DNA of 64,000 bases from Candidatus Zixiibacteriota bacterium (GCA_034003725.1 JAVEYB010000007.1:1-64000), one strand, 5' to 3'. Shown: positions 17,229-26,875, counted from the first letter of the stretch. Numbers and translations are program-made. Notes: generated by a model from the letters alone, not told the origin.

Positions 17229-18683
17229 CTAAAACCGGTAGTTGAACGAGAGGATCGTCTCGAATGTCTCGGCTTTGTATTCGCCCGGGAAATTATCGAA
17301 CACTCCGTCGTCGTTCACGTCCTGCAATGAGTTGATGTCGATATCGGGAGCGTGGATGTAGCTCGATGCTATACCCAGTTCCCACTGCTGAATCGTGAAA
17401 ATCGCGCCAAGATTGAAACCCCACTTGTCGCCGGTATCGACCAGCTGCGGACGGAACCCCGACGGATCCCGGTCGGCCGATTGATCGGCGGAAACGCCGC
17501 CCAACAGCGTCAGATAGTCGGCATACTCGTAACTGACGCCGGCTGCCACTTTACCGACATTGTTCCAGTCATCCGCCAGAGTGACGTCGGATTCGAAGAA
17601 ATCAACCACGGTCGGGTCGGCGGCCAGTCCCTTGGTATCCCAGTTCGAGTAAACAAATTCAAGTCCTTCGTACTTCGACCACAGCGTGTACGACGCGTCG
17701 ACCGCAACCGTCAGTTTCGGCGTCACGTCGTAGGATACACCGAAGCCAACCGAAGCCGGCAACTTTATGGTCGCCTCGAAGTCCGGCTGCATGGAGATCA
17801 TATTGCCGTTCACCCAGATATTGTCTACCGAACCGAGCGTGCGGCTGTTTAACGTGCCGTCCAGCGGCATGTAGTACATCTGGTAGGTCGACCCATCAAC
17901 CGTGATATCAAACGGCAACGATCCGGTCAAAGCCACTCGCAGCTTCTCATTCACCTGGTACAGAAGCCCCGCCGTCAGTCCAAATCCCCAACCGTAACCG
18001 TCATTCTGGCTGAACTGAACAATCCGGTCGCGCGGGCGATCGCTCAGCGGCGCATCGGCGGGATTGGCGCGGAAGATAATGTCGTTGAACGCAAGGTCGG
18101 CACGCAGCAACTGAAGACCCAGCCCCACCGCCATCCGGTCCTCGGAAAACCGCCGGGCGAAGGTCAACTGGAATGCGACCACGTCGAGATTGCTATAGTA
18201 ATGATCGAGCGGGAGATCGTTGAACAGACTGTCGTTATATGCCAGCGGCATTTCGTACAGCGTCCACTCGATGTTGTTGTCAAATGGCTGGTACATCGAG
18301 AAGCCCACCGCCATTCCGCCCCAGTAGGGCGTCTGCAGAATTATGCCGGCGGCGGGATTGCTGAGAATCTCGTGCTTGTTGTACAGCGACTGATCGTTGA
18401 TCATTCCCGATTCATACACGCCGCCGTAACGGTAGTCGGGGATGAGTTCATGTCGATAATGAAGAAAGCCGACTGTTCCGCCGACGAGGTTGTCCCACAC
18501 GAAGGCGTGTCCGGCCGGATTGTAATACGCAGCCGTCCAATCATCGGCAATAGCCCGGAAAGCGCCGCCCATGGCCCTGGCCTTGCTACCCAGCCCGGTT
18601 ACGTCAAATCCGCCGGCCCAGACGGACGACGTGACCAGCAGGAGAACCAGAGCTGCGACGGCGAGACGTCTTAAGATCCCCAT
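17229..18683 (-). CDS. FadL/TodX-type outer membrane transport protein
   Basis: A 484-residue beta-barrel protein with a signal peptide (about 1-23). The mature start GGFDVTGLGSKARAMGGAF and AYYNPAG near 55 are the FadL/OMPP1 signature, and the protein ends in Phe (SFNYRF), as outer-membrane barrels do. The family imports hydrophobic molecules such as fatty acids or aromatics. The ATG at 18683 is preferred to 18791 because GGAGAGTAGA precedes it and the signal peptide then starts properly. First gene of a two-gene operon with the esterase-like lipoprotein and a shared terminator. Confidence 0.9.
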   Translation of the reverse strand: MGILRRLAVAALVLLLVTSSVWAGGFDVTGLGSKARAMGGAFRAIADDWTAAYYNPAGHAFVWDNLVGGTVGFLHYRHELIPDYRYGGVYESGMINDQSLYNKHEILSNPAAGIILQTPYWGGMAVGFSMYQPFDNNIEWTLYEMPLAYNDSLFNDLPLDHYYSNLDVVAFQLTFARRFSEDRMAVGLGLQLLRADLAFNDIIFRANPADAPLSDRPRDRIVQFSQNDGYGWGFGLTAGLLYQVNEKLRVALTGSLPFDITVDGSTYQMYYMPLDGTLNSRTLGSVDNIWVNGNMISMQPDFEATIKLPASVGFGVSYDVTPKLTVAVDASYTLWSKYEGLEFVYSNWDTKGLAADPTVVDFFESDVTLADDWNNVGKVAAGVSYEYADYLTLLGGVSADQSADRDPSGFRPQLVDTGDKWGFNLGAIFTIQQWELGIASSYIHAPDIDINSLQDVNDDGVFDNFPGEYKAETFETILSFNYRF

Positions 18684-18832
18684 TCTACTCTCCATACAAT
18701 ATCCTGAATGCGAATAACTTCCCAACCTGACTAACCCGCAAGTCGGACATGCGCCGATCCGCTCGGCTATACGCCCAACCGCCTCCATCACTAACCGCGT
18801 CGATAGCCTCCGACGCAGGAAAAACGATCCGG

Positions 18833-18861
18833 CAAGTTACTATACCTGTCTACCCTTGTCA
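18833..18861 (-). promoter_or_regulatory. Candidate FadL promoter TTGACA-N17-TAACTT
   Basis: Minus strand: perfect TTGACA at 18856-18861, 17-base spacer, TAACTT at 18833-18838. It would give a leader of about 140 nt. Confidence 0.45.
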
Positions 18862-19004
18862 AGCCGGAATACCCTTTTCCGAACCGGATCGGTCTTAATA
18901 ACCTGCTGAAAGTTATTCAGTTAGCGATGACCATTGATATGACGAAGGGACCTCGTGATTGTAAAGAAATTAATGAACCCCCCTGATGCATAACTTAAGA
19001 AAAC

Positions 19005-19010
19005 TATAAT
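19005..19010 (+). promoter_or_regulatory. Candidate -10 box TATAAT for the EPS operon
   Basis: A perfect TATAAT lies about 297 bases upstream of the polysaccharide export gene; no good -35 is seen 17 bases before it, so an activator would be expected. Low confidence. Confidence 0.35.
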
Positions 19011-19306
19011 GTCAGATTCCATCTACAGTTACAGCCGCCCTGCTACCACAAAGCGGTAGCTCCCTCACACTCCCCTGATTCATACGACGGAAAATTCTTC
19101 CGTCGAACATGGCATTTTTTCCGGACCACCCCGCACACCGGCCCTCTTTTGATCCCGTCTTCACACCGTCATGTGCTTGCCCTCCAGTGGCATACGAGGA
19201 ACTCACCGGCTCCGGCACAGCCATTGCTAAACCCCTCGCAGGAAATACAGGGCGACACATCGAACTCGATACCGCCCTGATCGCGGAACCATAGGAAGGT
19301 GAAACG

Positions 19307-21652
19307 ATGAGAAAAATTCTTCTGTTCCTGCTGCTGGTGATCATTCTGGTCTCCCTGGACTGGTTTGTGAAACTCCGCGCGCAGGATCTATCCACGTTGA
19401 CACCCGCACAACGCGAGCGGCTCATTCGTGAATTAGGCTCCGGGCAAACCGCCACACCGCGCCCCTTCTCCAGCGAAAACGCCACGTACGCAAGCCCGAC
19501 CATATACGATTCCGTACCGTCACCGCACGGACCGGTATCGAGCGTCCCGACACAAACGTCCAACGATGCGACCGCTCCGGACGCCTCCGATCAACTGCAA
19601 CCGTTCGATCAACTTCGTCCCTTCGGGACGGAGTTGTTCGGCGGGCCGGCCGAAGCCGTGCCCCCATCCGACATCACAGCTTCCCGGGATTACGTCCTGG
19701 GTCCCGGCGACAATGTCATCATCTATCTATGGGGTCGGGCCGAACAGGAATACAACCTGACGATCGACCGCGAAGGATCGGTGTTTATTCCAAAAGTCGG
19801 AACCGTCCCGGCTTGGGGCAAGACCGTGGAAGAGTTTGAGTCGTACGCCAGACAGCGCTTCTCGTCGGTATACAGTGAATTCGACTTGTCCGTATCGCTG
19901 GGTCGCATCCGCTCGATCCGGATCTATCTGACCGGGGAGGTACGTCGCCCCGGCGCCTATACCGTATCATCACTCACGTCGCTGTTCAACGCCCTGTACC
20001 TTGCGGGCGGACCGACTGAAAGCGGCAGTATGCGCGCAATCCGCCTGATGCGCGGCGGCAAGGAAGTCGCCGCAGTCGACCTTTACCGCTTCCTTCTGCA
20101 GGGTGACAACGGCGGCGATGTGCGGCTGCAATCGGGCGACGCCATCTTCGTGCCGGTGGCCGGCGCCCGGGTCGCGATACGCGGCCAGGTTCGCCGCGAA
20201 GCGGTCTACGAACTCGCGGGAAATGAAACTGCCCGGGAGTTGTTGACACTCGCAGGCGGCGCGACCGCACAGGCCCATCTCGACCGGGTCATGCTGGAAC
20301 GGATCAACGACGCCGGCGAGTGGGAAGTCATCGACCTCACCCTCAATGAAAATCCGTCGGACAGCGCCGCCGACATGGCGCTGATCGACGGCGACCGCGT
20401 CACCGTCTATTCCATCTTCGAGGCCAAGCGCAACATGGTGGCCGTGTTTGGACACGTCAAACACCCCGGCTATTACGAGCGGCGCGACTCGACCACCGTC
20501 GCCGATCTGATCGCGCGCGGAAGTCTTCAGCCGTACGACGTCTACTACGACCGGGCCAACCTGTTCCGGCGCTACTCCGACTGGCGCATCGAAGTCGTCC
20601 CCGTCAATCTCCGGGCCGTTCTCGACGGCGACAGCTCACAAAACATCATCCTGCAGGACAGGGATTCCCTGCATGTCTACGCCATTGACGACGTAACGTG
20701 GGACAAATACGTGTACATCGAAGGCGAGGTGGCTCGACCGGGACGCTATCCGCTCTATACCGATATGTCGATTCAGGATTTGGTTTTTCTTGCCGGCTCA
20801 TTCACCCGGTCCGCCTCAACTCTGCAGGCGGAACTGGCGCGATTCGACAGCCAGGGACAGGTATCGCTCGAGACGGTCAGCCTCGCACGCTCGATAACCA
20901 CCACGCGACTGCTGCAGGAAGAAGATCGGCTGTACATCCGCCGCATTCCCGAATGGCAGCTGCACCGAACGGTCGTACTCGAGGGTGAAATCCGGTTCCC
21001 CGGCGAATATGTACTGGCCGACCGGTCGGAGACGCTTTACCAGATTCTGATGCGGGCCGGCGGATTCACTCAGCACGCCTTTCCCGTCGGAACTGTTCTC
21101 GAGCGACAGAGTATCGGTCAGTCACTCGAGCGGCTTCGCGTGCCCAAACTGCTCGAGCGCTCGAACCCGATCGCGGTGGACAGCCTGGGCAACCTGCACG
21201 CCGAGGTGCTGTTTGACTATGAACCCGAATCCGTCAACCGCATAATCGTCGACATGAACACGATCATCGACAGCGACGGACGTATCGGCGACGTCGTCCT
21301 TGAACCGGGTGACCGCATCTTCGTACCCTCTGTGCCGTCCGGCATCTCCGTCATGGGGGCGGTCGGCGCCAACGGAACGATCAAGTACGCACCGCAAATG
21401 AAGGTAAAAGACTACGTCGAACGAGCCGGCAATTTTACGCCCCAGTCGGACAAGGGCAATACCCGCCTGATCCGGGCAAGCGGCGAAGTATACGCCGGTG
21501 GCGGCATTCTCGGAAAAACCGTCAATCAGGGTGACGTCATCGTTGTCCCCAGCAAAATTGAAAGAGACTCTAATTGGCTCAAGACGCTGACGACCGCCAT
21601 TACGGCAACTACCGGCGTCTTGACGACCGTTCTGCTGATAGAAAGACTCTAA
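19307..21652 (+). CDS. Polysaccharide export protein with multiple SLBB domains
   Basis: A 781-residue exported protein of the Wza/GumB/KpsD outer-membrane auxiliary class. An N-terminal signal or anchor (about 5-22) is followed by a disordered Ser/Thr/Pro linker. The Poly_export domain starts at YVLGPGDNVIIYLWG (about 130), and five or more SLBB repeats follow, recognisable by TGEVRRPGAY, RGQVRREAVYEL, GHVKHPGYYE, EGEVARPGRYPL, EGEIRFPGEYVL and a final MGAVGANGTIKY. A C-terminal hydrophobic segment (about 755-775) could anchor it. GGAAGGTG precedes the start. It exports exopolysaccharide across the outer membrane and opens the EPS locus. A strong terminator follows, so the downstream EPS genes need their own promoter or read-through. 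Confidence 0.92.
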   Translation: MRKILLFLLLVIILVSLDWFVKLRAQDLSTLTPAQRERLIRELGSGQTATPRPFSSENATYASPTIYDSVPSPHGPVSSVPTQTSNDATAPDASDQLQPFDQLRPFGTELFGGPAEAVPPSDITASRDYVLGPGDNVIIYLWGRAEQEYNLTIDREGSVFIPKVGTVPAWGKTVEEFESYARQRFSSVYSEFDLSVSLGRIRSIRIYLTGEVRRPGAYTVSSLTSLFNALYLAGGPTESGSMRAIRLMRGGKEVAAVDLYRFLLQGDNGGDVRLQSGDAIFVPVAGARVAIRGQVRREAVYELAGNETARELLTLAGGATAQAHLDRVMLERINDAGEWEVIDLTLNENPSDSAADMALIDGDRVTVYSIFEAKRNMVAVFGHVKHPGYYERRDSTTVADLIARGSLQPYDVYYDRANLFRRYSDWRIEVVPVNLRAVLDGDSSQNIILQDRDSLHVYAIDDVTWDKYVYIEGEVARPGRYPLYTDMSIQDLVFLAGSFTRSASTLQAELARFDSQGQVSLETVSLARSITTTRLLQEEDRLYIRRIPEWQLHRTVVLEGEIRFPGEYVLADRSETLYQILMRAGGFTQHAFPVGTVLERQSIGQSLERLRVPKLLERSNPIAVDSLGNLHAEVLFDYEPESVNRIIVDMNTIIDSDGRIGDVVLEPGDRIFVPSVPSGISVMGAVGANGTIKYAPQMKVKDYVERAGNFTPQSDKGNTRLIRASGEVYAGGGILGKTVNQGDVIVVPSKIERDSNWLKTLTTAITATTGVLTTVLLIERL

Positions 21653-21682
21653 TCGCAGCGTTCTTCTTTTCTCACCTTCCTG

Positions 21683-21720
21683 GCCGCCGGGGCGGCATGC
21701 AAGCCGCCCCGGCGGTTTTT
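21683..21720 (+). terminator. Strong rho-independent terminator after the export gene
   Basis: A 13-bp perfect stem (21684-21696 with 21703-21715), 6-nt loop, and TTTTT at 21716-21720, 31 bases after the stop. Confidence 0.92.
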
Positions 21721-21933
21721 CTTTGGGAACATTTTGTCCGCGTGTGAGGAAAGAAAGCCCCGATCCGTCCGCATCGCCCCCTCCCCGGGGCCGGCCCGAT
21801 TCACACACAACCACATCATTATCAATCGATTAGCTCCCGTGTTCAGAAATCAAACAGATCGGCACCGGGCTTGCAATGCGAACACGTAGGAAGAACCGTT
21901 AAGTCGACCGGGAAGTCACACGCGGAGGTTACC

Positions 21934-22053
21934 ATGGATCGGTACCAACACCCCATCGGCCGGGCACTCACTGCCGCCCGCTGCGAGCTATCCGCACACC
22001 GCCTGCCTGCTTCCCGCCGGGATGTCGAATCAACCGAAAGGATTTCGTCATGA
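21934..22053 (+). CDS. 39-residue ORF coupled to the aminotransferase-like gene
   Basis: An ATG at 21934 has GGAGG five bases upstream, and the frame ends in a TGA that overlaps the next gene's ATG as ATGA (22050-22053). The product (MDRYQHPIGRALTAARCELS at its start) is basic, soluble and unlike any family I know. Good ribosome site plus stop-start overlap argue for translation; it could be a coupling leader rather than a functional protein. The rest of the 21721-21933 stretch shows no gene. Confidence 0.45.
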   Translation: MDRYQHPIGRALTAARCELSAHRLPASRRDVESTERISS

Positions 22054-23111
22054 GTGTCGTCAGCACCATCAGCGACGAGCGCATCCAGTCGCTCGTCACC
22101 GCGATTACGCGTTCAACCGTGACCTCACCCGAAAGCATCATTCCCTTCGCCGAAATGTCCGATGCATTTACTGCCCTGTTCCGCCTGTCTCACCATAGTG
22201 CGGCCGGGGTACTGGTGGCGGGCCACGCCGATCCCGGCATCGCGCTCGCAACCGATCGCGCCGGCATGACCGTCCAGGAACATCTCGGAATCTCTCCCTT
22301 TGCGGCCGATCCCGATGGTCTGGCGTCGCTGTGCGCGACCGGCCGGGAAACCGTCTATGTGGCCAATCCCAACCGTGTGACCGGCTCGAATTTCGGCCGC
22401 GCCGATCTGGAATTCCTCGCCCGTGCCGTACCGCGCGGTCTGCTGGTGATCGACGAGTACTATTTCGACTTCTTCAACATCAGCGCTGCATCCTTACTGG
22501 CGTCGCACGACAACATCGCGATTGTGCGCTCGTTTACAGCCGCCTTTGGTATCGCCTCGTCCCAATCCGGCTACATCATGGCGTCGCCGGCGCTCGTAAG
22601 ACGACTCGATGACTTCCGTCGCGCACAGACCTTCACCGTCACGCTGTACCGAATCTTGTCTACGACGATTGAAAACAGCGAAGCGCGGGCGCTCCGCGTC
22701 AAAATGGTCAACGATGAAGCCCTTCGCCTGTCCGGCGAACTCAACGCCATCGGCGTCCAGAGCCGCATCTCTCCGGCAGACTTCCTGCTGCTGCGGGTCG
22801 CCGATCCCACCCGGTTCGGCAACGCGCTCGCCCGTGCGAAAATCGACATGCGCAATCTCGACGGGTACCCGGAACTCAAAAACTACGTACGGTATACCAT
22901 CCAGTCACCGCTGAACAACGACTCCCTGCTCAACGCCATTCGCCGCATGCCGCTCGACTACTATCGCATCGATACGATCGACAAACGACTCATGCGGCTG
23001 CGCACGGGAAAACAGGAACGACATGCCGAGGCGTTCGATTCCGAGCGTGTCGTCGAGCGATCCACCGCCGCGCCGCGCGTTCGGGAAGACGAAACCGTTT
23101 TCCAGCGGTGA
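22050..23111 (+). CDS. HisC-like aminotransferase fold lacking the PLP lysine
   Basis: A 353-residue protein that follows the large-domain order of class I/II aminotransferases, closest to HisC: VYVANPNRVTGS (104-112), LLVIDEYYFDF with cofactor Asp and Tyr (131-141), VRSFTAAFGIAS (159-170), and the small-domain Arg in YVRYTIQSP. In HisC the third block is RTFSKAFG with the Schiff-base Lys; here that position is Ala164, and the nearby Arg (GLRxGY) is replaced (SSQSGY). Catalysis by PLP is therefore not expected. AAAGGA lies before the start. It sits between the export protein and the sugar transferase, so a structural or regulatory role in the EPS locus is the likeliest inference. Confidence 0.7.
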   Translation: MSVVSTISDERIQSLVTAITRSTVTSPESIIPFAEMSDAFTALFRLSHHSAAGVLVAGHADPGIALATDRAGMTVQEHLGISPFAADPDGLASLCATGRETVYVANPNRVTGSNFGRADLEFLARAVPRGLLVIDEYYFDFFNISAASLLASHDNIAIVRSFTAAFGIASSQSGYIMASPALVRRLDDFRRAQTFTVTLYRILSTTIENSEARALRVKMVNDEALRLSGELNAIGVQSRISPADFLLLRVADPTRFGNALARAKIDMRNLDGYPELKNYVRYTIQSPLNNDSLLNAIRRMPLDYYRIDTIDKRLMRLRTGKQERHAEAFDSERVVERSTAAPRVREDETVFQR

Positions 23112-23190
23112 TGATGGAACGCGGAACTTTGAAAAAGCGGTCTAGCCGGACAGGGATTGTCAGACAGATGACCGAAGTGGAGAAACAGAC

Positions 23191-24762
23191 ATGAGCGTTT
23201 CCACAACGACGGACAATCAGCCTCGGATGCAGACGCCCGATTCGGTGCGCGCCCGAGAACCGATACGTCGATTGCCTGCTCGCCGCATCCACCGCTGCGA
23301 ACGGACCGGCTCATTAGACTCCCGTACGCTGGTGGCCTCGCGGGCCCGCCGGCGGCGCGAGCGTACCCCCCGACTGCTGCTGAGTCCCCAGCTCGTCCGC
23401 GCGCTGAGCGGCGATGTGATGGATATGGCGCTGGCTGCTCTGCTGGCGGTGACCGTGCTGTCGTCAGTCACCGATAACCCGGCGTGGTTGTTTTTTGGAC
23501 CGCTTGGATTCGCCGCGGTTCGCTGGACCATCGGACGACTCACCGGCGCACGGCGTCTGCTCGGACAAGTCGGACTCTCCCATTCATTGTGGTCGGTACT
23601 CCGGTTCGAAATCAAAGCGTCCGTCGGGACGCTTGCTGCGGTGTACTGCCTCCAGCCGCCGATTCCGCCGATCATGACCGGCGGGTTGCTGCTGTTGAAC
23701 GCCTGCGTTCAGGTGGCGCGATGGTACCTCGGGACCAGATTGATCGCACACGAGCGGCCTGGCGCGCAGCCGGTCGGGGCCGCCACACGGGTGTTTGTCA
23801 TTGGCACCGGACCACGCGCCCGCCAGGCGGCCGATATTCTCCTCGACTCGCTCGACAAAAGCTTCACGATACTGGGCTTTCTCGATCATTCCCACGACCG
23901 GCTCTGGAGCTACCGTGATATCCCGCTGGTCGGCACTCCCGATCAGCTTCGAGTCAAAGTCGGCGGGGGGCAGGTCGACGCGGTGGTGCTGGCGGTCGAA
24001 CCGGATCAACTGGCTGCAACCCGACCCCTGATCGCCGAGTCCGAACAGATGGGCATCCCGGTGTGCATTCTTCCGGACATTTACACCGCGACCATCGGGC
24101 AGTATAACGCCGGTGAAATCGTGGGGCGCTCGGCCCTTATCCTTCGCGCCACACCCGAGAGCCGGGTCGCACTGCTGGCCAAAAGCGTCATTGACAAACT
24201 GGGAGCGGTAGTGGGCATTATTGTCTCCGCCCCGATCATGCTCACGTGCGCCGCCCTGATCAAGTGGGAAAGCCCCGGACCGATCCTGTTCAAGCAGGTG
24301 CGAGCCGGCCTCAACGGCAGGCCGTTCCAGCTCTATAAGTTTCGCACGATGTGCGAGGATGCCGAACGGATCAAACACCGCCTGCAGGAACGTAATGAAA
24401 TGTCCGGACCCGTATTTAAAATTCGAAGAGACCCGCGCATCACCCGAGTCGGAGCAATTCTCCGCAAGTACTCGCTGGACGAACTCCCGCAATTCTTCAA
24501 CGTCCTGATGGGAGACATGTCGCTTGTTGGACCTCGCCCGCCGCTCCCGCGCGAAGTGGTCGGATTCGACGGCTGGCAGCGACGAAAGCTCTCGGTCAAA
24601 CCCGGACTCACCTGCCTGTGGCAGGTGAACGGGCGGAATGAGATAGATTTCGAAGAGTGGATGAAACTCGACCTTCGCTACATCGACACATGGTCGCTTT
24701 CTAATGACCTGCGCATCCTCGTGAAAACGATTCCGGCCGTCCTCAAAGGGTCCGGCATGTAG
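23191..24762 (+). CDS. Polyprenyl glycosylphosphotransferase initiating EPS synthesis
   Basis: A 523-residue membrane enzyme of the WcaJ/PssY/GumD class that transfers a sugar-1-phosphate from a nucleotide sugar to undecaprenyl phosphate. A basic N-terminal tail (about 1-70) precedes four hydrophobic segments (about 72-170), a Rossmann-like region (VFVIGTGPRARQAADIL near 205), another membrane hairpin (GAVVGIIVSAPIMLTCAAL) and the bacterial sugar transferase domain. That domain shows ESPGPILFKQVRAG, YKFRTM, the SLDELPQFFNVL block, and GPRPPLPREV. GGAG precedes the start and the gap to the previous gene is 79 bases. The sugar is unknown. Confidence 0.92.
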   Translation: MSVSTTTDNQPRMQTPDSVRAREPIRRLPARRIHRCERTGSLDSRTLVASRARRRRERTPRLLLSPQLVRALSGDVMDMALAALLAVTVLSSVTDNPAWLFFGPLGFAAVRWTIGRLTGARRLLGQVGLSHSLWSVLRFEIKASVGTLAAVYCLQPPIPPIMTGGLLLLNACVQVARWYLGTRLIAHERPGAQPVGAATRVFVIGTGPRARQAADILLDSLDKSFTILGFLDHSHDRLWSYRDIPLVGTPDQLRVKVGGGQVDAVVLAVEPDQLAATRPLIAESEQMGIPVCILPDIYTATIGQYNAGEIVGRSALILRATPESRVALLAKSVIDKLGAVVGIIVSAPIMLTCAALIKWESPGPILFKQVRAGLNGRPFQLYKFRTMCEDAERIKHRLQERNEMSGPVFKIRRDPRITRVGAILRKYSLDELPQFFNVLMGDMSLVGPRPPLPREVVGFDGWQRRKLSVKPGLTCLWQVNGRNEIDFEEWMKLDLRYIDTWSLSNDLRILVKTIPAVLKGSGM

Positions 24763-24773
24763 ACGGTGACGCC

Positions 24774-26237
24774 ATGTCCTCATTCCGGTTAAACACGATC
24801 ACCCGCTCGATACTCGTAATCGCCCTCACGCACCCGTCGATCTTCGCCGGCGTCCTTCCCGTCGGCCAGCCGGAGTACGGCGTCGTCTACGACCGATGGG
24901 AACGCGTCGAAGCGCTGAGCGACTCCCGATTCGACTGGCAACTGGGACCCCACGCGCTCGACAGCGGATTCCTCCTCTCCGGGCCGTTTGACGGGTTCGC
25001 CGACATGTCCGACGATCGGCTCAGTTTGTTCACGCTGGCCGGCGGCAACTACGGATTTGCGCGAAAAGAACCAGGTACCGGTTTTGAGTTTCTCCGCGCC
25101 GGATTGGCAGGACAACCGAACCGCCGGCTGTTTGTGTTCGGGTCGTTTTCGCTCGATGAGGCGCTGGCCGAAGACCCTGCCTACCACGGCAAAGTGTGGC
25201 GCGGTTTTGCCGGCGACGTCGAAGACGCCTTCGTGCATCTCGATGCCGGTCCGTTCCAGGCCACTGCAGGACGGTTCGCTTCCTTCTGGGGAATCCGGAA
25301 TTCGCTGGTGCTGGCCGAAAACAGCCGTCTCGATGGTATCGGCTGGCGCTACCGCTGGGGACCGTTGACCCTCAGCTACAGGCTCGCGCGGCTGGATGGT
25401 CTTTCACCCCTGCGGGACGGCGTGGCCGAATTCGAAAACCGCTACTTCGCGGGACACCGGCTGGACGTGCATGTGTCGAACGCCGTTCGCATCGGGGCGT
25501 TTGAAACTGTCATTTTTGGCGGCCCCGGCCGGCAAATCGAACTGTTTTACCTCAACCCGCTGATCTTCTTCCACGGCTCGCAGTTGAATGAAGGAGCCGA
25601 CGACAACACCGCCCTCGGATTCGACTTCACCGTGAAGCCCATGCTCGGACTGAAGCTGTACGGCCAGCTGTTTGTCGATGACTTTCAAATCGAAAAGAAA
25701 CAACAGGGTGATCAGGAAACCGACCAATACGGTATCGTCCTCGGCGCCTACGCGGCCGATCTGGTCTCCGCCACCGACCTGAGGTGCGAGTATACGCGCG
25801 TGACCAACTGGACCTTCAACCAGATCCTCTCACGCAACCGGTACACACTCGACGACCGGCCCCTTGGCGCCGCGCGGGGAAACGACTACGATGAACTCAC
25901 CGTCTCGGTTATTCGCTGGCTGAACGAGAACCTCACCGTCCGCGGCAACGGTTCGTTGCTGCGCCAGGGACAAGGCCGGGTCACCGCCGAATGGACGGCG
26001 CCGTGGTTCGATGTCGACGGTGACTACAGCGAACCGTTTCCGACCGGGATAGTGGAACGCACGGCGGCCCTGTCGGTGGGCCTGCATGGCTTTGTCGACC
26101 GTCGCTTGTTTGTCGATCTCGATGGGGGGGTGCGCTTCATCCGAAACCACCGTCACATCGACGGCGATCACACCACACAGCCCTTTGCCCGCATCCGCAT
26201 CTCTGCCTTCTTGTCGACCATTGTCAACCTGCACTGA
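24774..26237 (+). CDS. Wzi-type capsule assembly outer membrane protein
   Basis: A 487-residue beta-barrel-like protein with a signal peptide (about 1-25). The block ELFYLNPLIFFHGSQLNEG with downstream NTALGFDFTVKP, LYGQLFVDDFQIEK and alternating aromatic strands fits the Wzi capsule-assembly family, which attaches or organises surface polysaccharide. It starts 11 bases after the sugar transferase stop, so the two are co-transcribed. It closes the EPS locus; no Wzx flippase, Wzy polymerase or further glycosyltransferase is in the window, so these must lie elsewhere. Confidence 0.8.
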   Translation: MSSFRLNTITRSILVIALTHPSIFAGVLPVGQPEYGVVYDRWERVEALSDSRFDWQLGPHALDSGFLLSGPFDGFADMSDDRLSLFTLAGGNYGFARKEPGTGFEFLRAGLAGQPNRRLFVFGSFSLDEALAEDPAYHGKVWRGFAGDVEDAFVHLDAGPFQATAGRFASFWGIRNSLVLAENSRLDGIGWRYRWGPLTLSYRLARLDGLSPLRDGVAEFENRYFAGHRLDVHVSNAVRIGAFETVIFGGPGRQIELFYLNPLIFFHGSQLNEGADDNTALGFDFTVKPMLGLKLYGQLFVDDFQIEKKQQGDQETDQYGIVLGAYAADLVSATDLRCEYTRVTNWTFNQILSRNRYTLDDRPLGAARGNDYDELTVSVIRWLNENLTVRGNGSLLRQGQGRVTAEWTAPWFDVDGDYSEPFPTGIVERTAALSVGLHGFVDRRLFVDLDGGVRFIRNHRHIDGDHTTQPFARIRISAFLSTIVNLH

Positions 26238-26322
26238 ACGTATATCCTACCGGCACACACCGGAATTGTCTACCGGACGTGCACGGCCCCCACGCCGGAA
26301 ACCAGGATCGGGCCGATACCGG

Positions 26323-26350
26323 TTGCAATCAGGGCGTAGATCGTTATATT
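26323..26350 (+). promoter_or_regulatory. greA promoter TTGCAA-N16-TATATT
   Basis: -35 at 26323-26328, -10 at 26345-26350, nine bases to the ATG at 26360. It leaves an untranslated leader of only about 2-3 nt. Confidence 0.5.
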
Positions 26351-26359
26351 AGACCCACT

Positions 26360-26836
26360 ATGACAGAACGGATCTACATGTCCAAAGACGGGCTCCGCAA
26401 ACTGGAACAGGAGCTCAAAAAACTGAAATTCGAGGATCGCCCGGAAATCGTGGCCGAAATAAAACGCGCCCGCGAACACGGCGATCTCTCCGAAAATGCC
26501 GAGTATCACGCCGCCAAAGAACGGCAGGCGCACCTGGAACGGCGGATCGCCGAGCTCGAGGACAAACTCTCCCGGGCACATTCGATCGACACCGACCAGA
26601 TCCCCTCCGACAAGGTCTACCTGTATGCCAAAGTGGTCGTGCGTGACGAGCGGGACGGCGAGGAAATAGAATATACAATCGCCCCGCCCGATGAGGTGGA
26701 TATCGATAACGATATCATCTCGGTGAAATCACCCATCGGGCAGGGCTTGCTCGGTAAAGCGGTGGGAGAGACCGCGGAAATTCAGGTACCGGCTGGCCTG
26801 CTGAAGTATACGGTGGTCAGAATATCACGGGATTAG
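26360..26836 (+). CDS. greA: Transcription elongation factor GreA
   Basis: A 158-residue protein, exactly the usual GreA length. The N-terminal coiled coil carries the tip acidic residues in REHGDLSENAEYHAAKERQ (about 37-55), which act in the RNA polymerase secondary channel to stimulate cleavage of backtracked RNA. The C-terminal FKBP-like domain has SPIGQGLLGKAVGE. The start at 26360 is chosen over an upstream in-frame ATG because the reading before it is not conserved and includes the promoter. No Shine-Dalgarno is present. Confidence 0.96.
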   Translation: MTERIYMSKDGLRKLEQELKKLKFEDRPEIVAEIKRAREHGDLSENAEYHAAKERQAHLERRIAELEDKLSRAHSIDTDQIPSDKVYLYAKVVVRDERDGEEIEYTIAPPDEVDIDNDIISVKSPIGQGLLGKAVGETAEIQVPAGLLKYTVVRISRD

Positions 26837-26875
26837 GAGCCGGCCGGAGGATGTCGCACGACGGACGAGAAGCTG

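Larger units (their letters stand above)
18684..19306. other. Divergent intergenic region between FadL and EPS genes
   Basis: No gene is supported; open frames here are short and lack ribosome sites. It carries promoter candidates in both directions and a small inverted repeat CTGAA-agtta-TTCAG at 18904-18918 that could be an operator. Confidence 0.5.

Noticed and set aside
15979-17232. 417-codon plus-strand frame
   Set aside because: Antisense shadow of the esterase-like lipoprotein gene, with Arg/Val-rich shadow composition.
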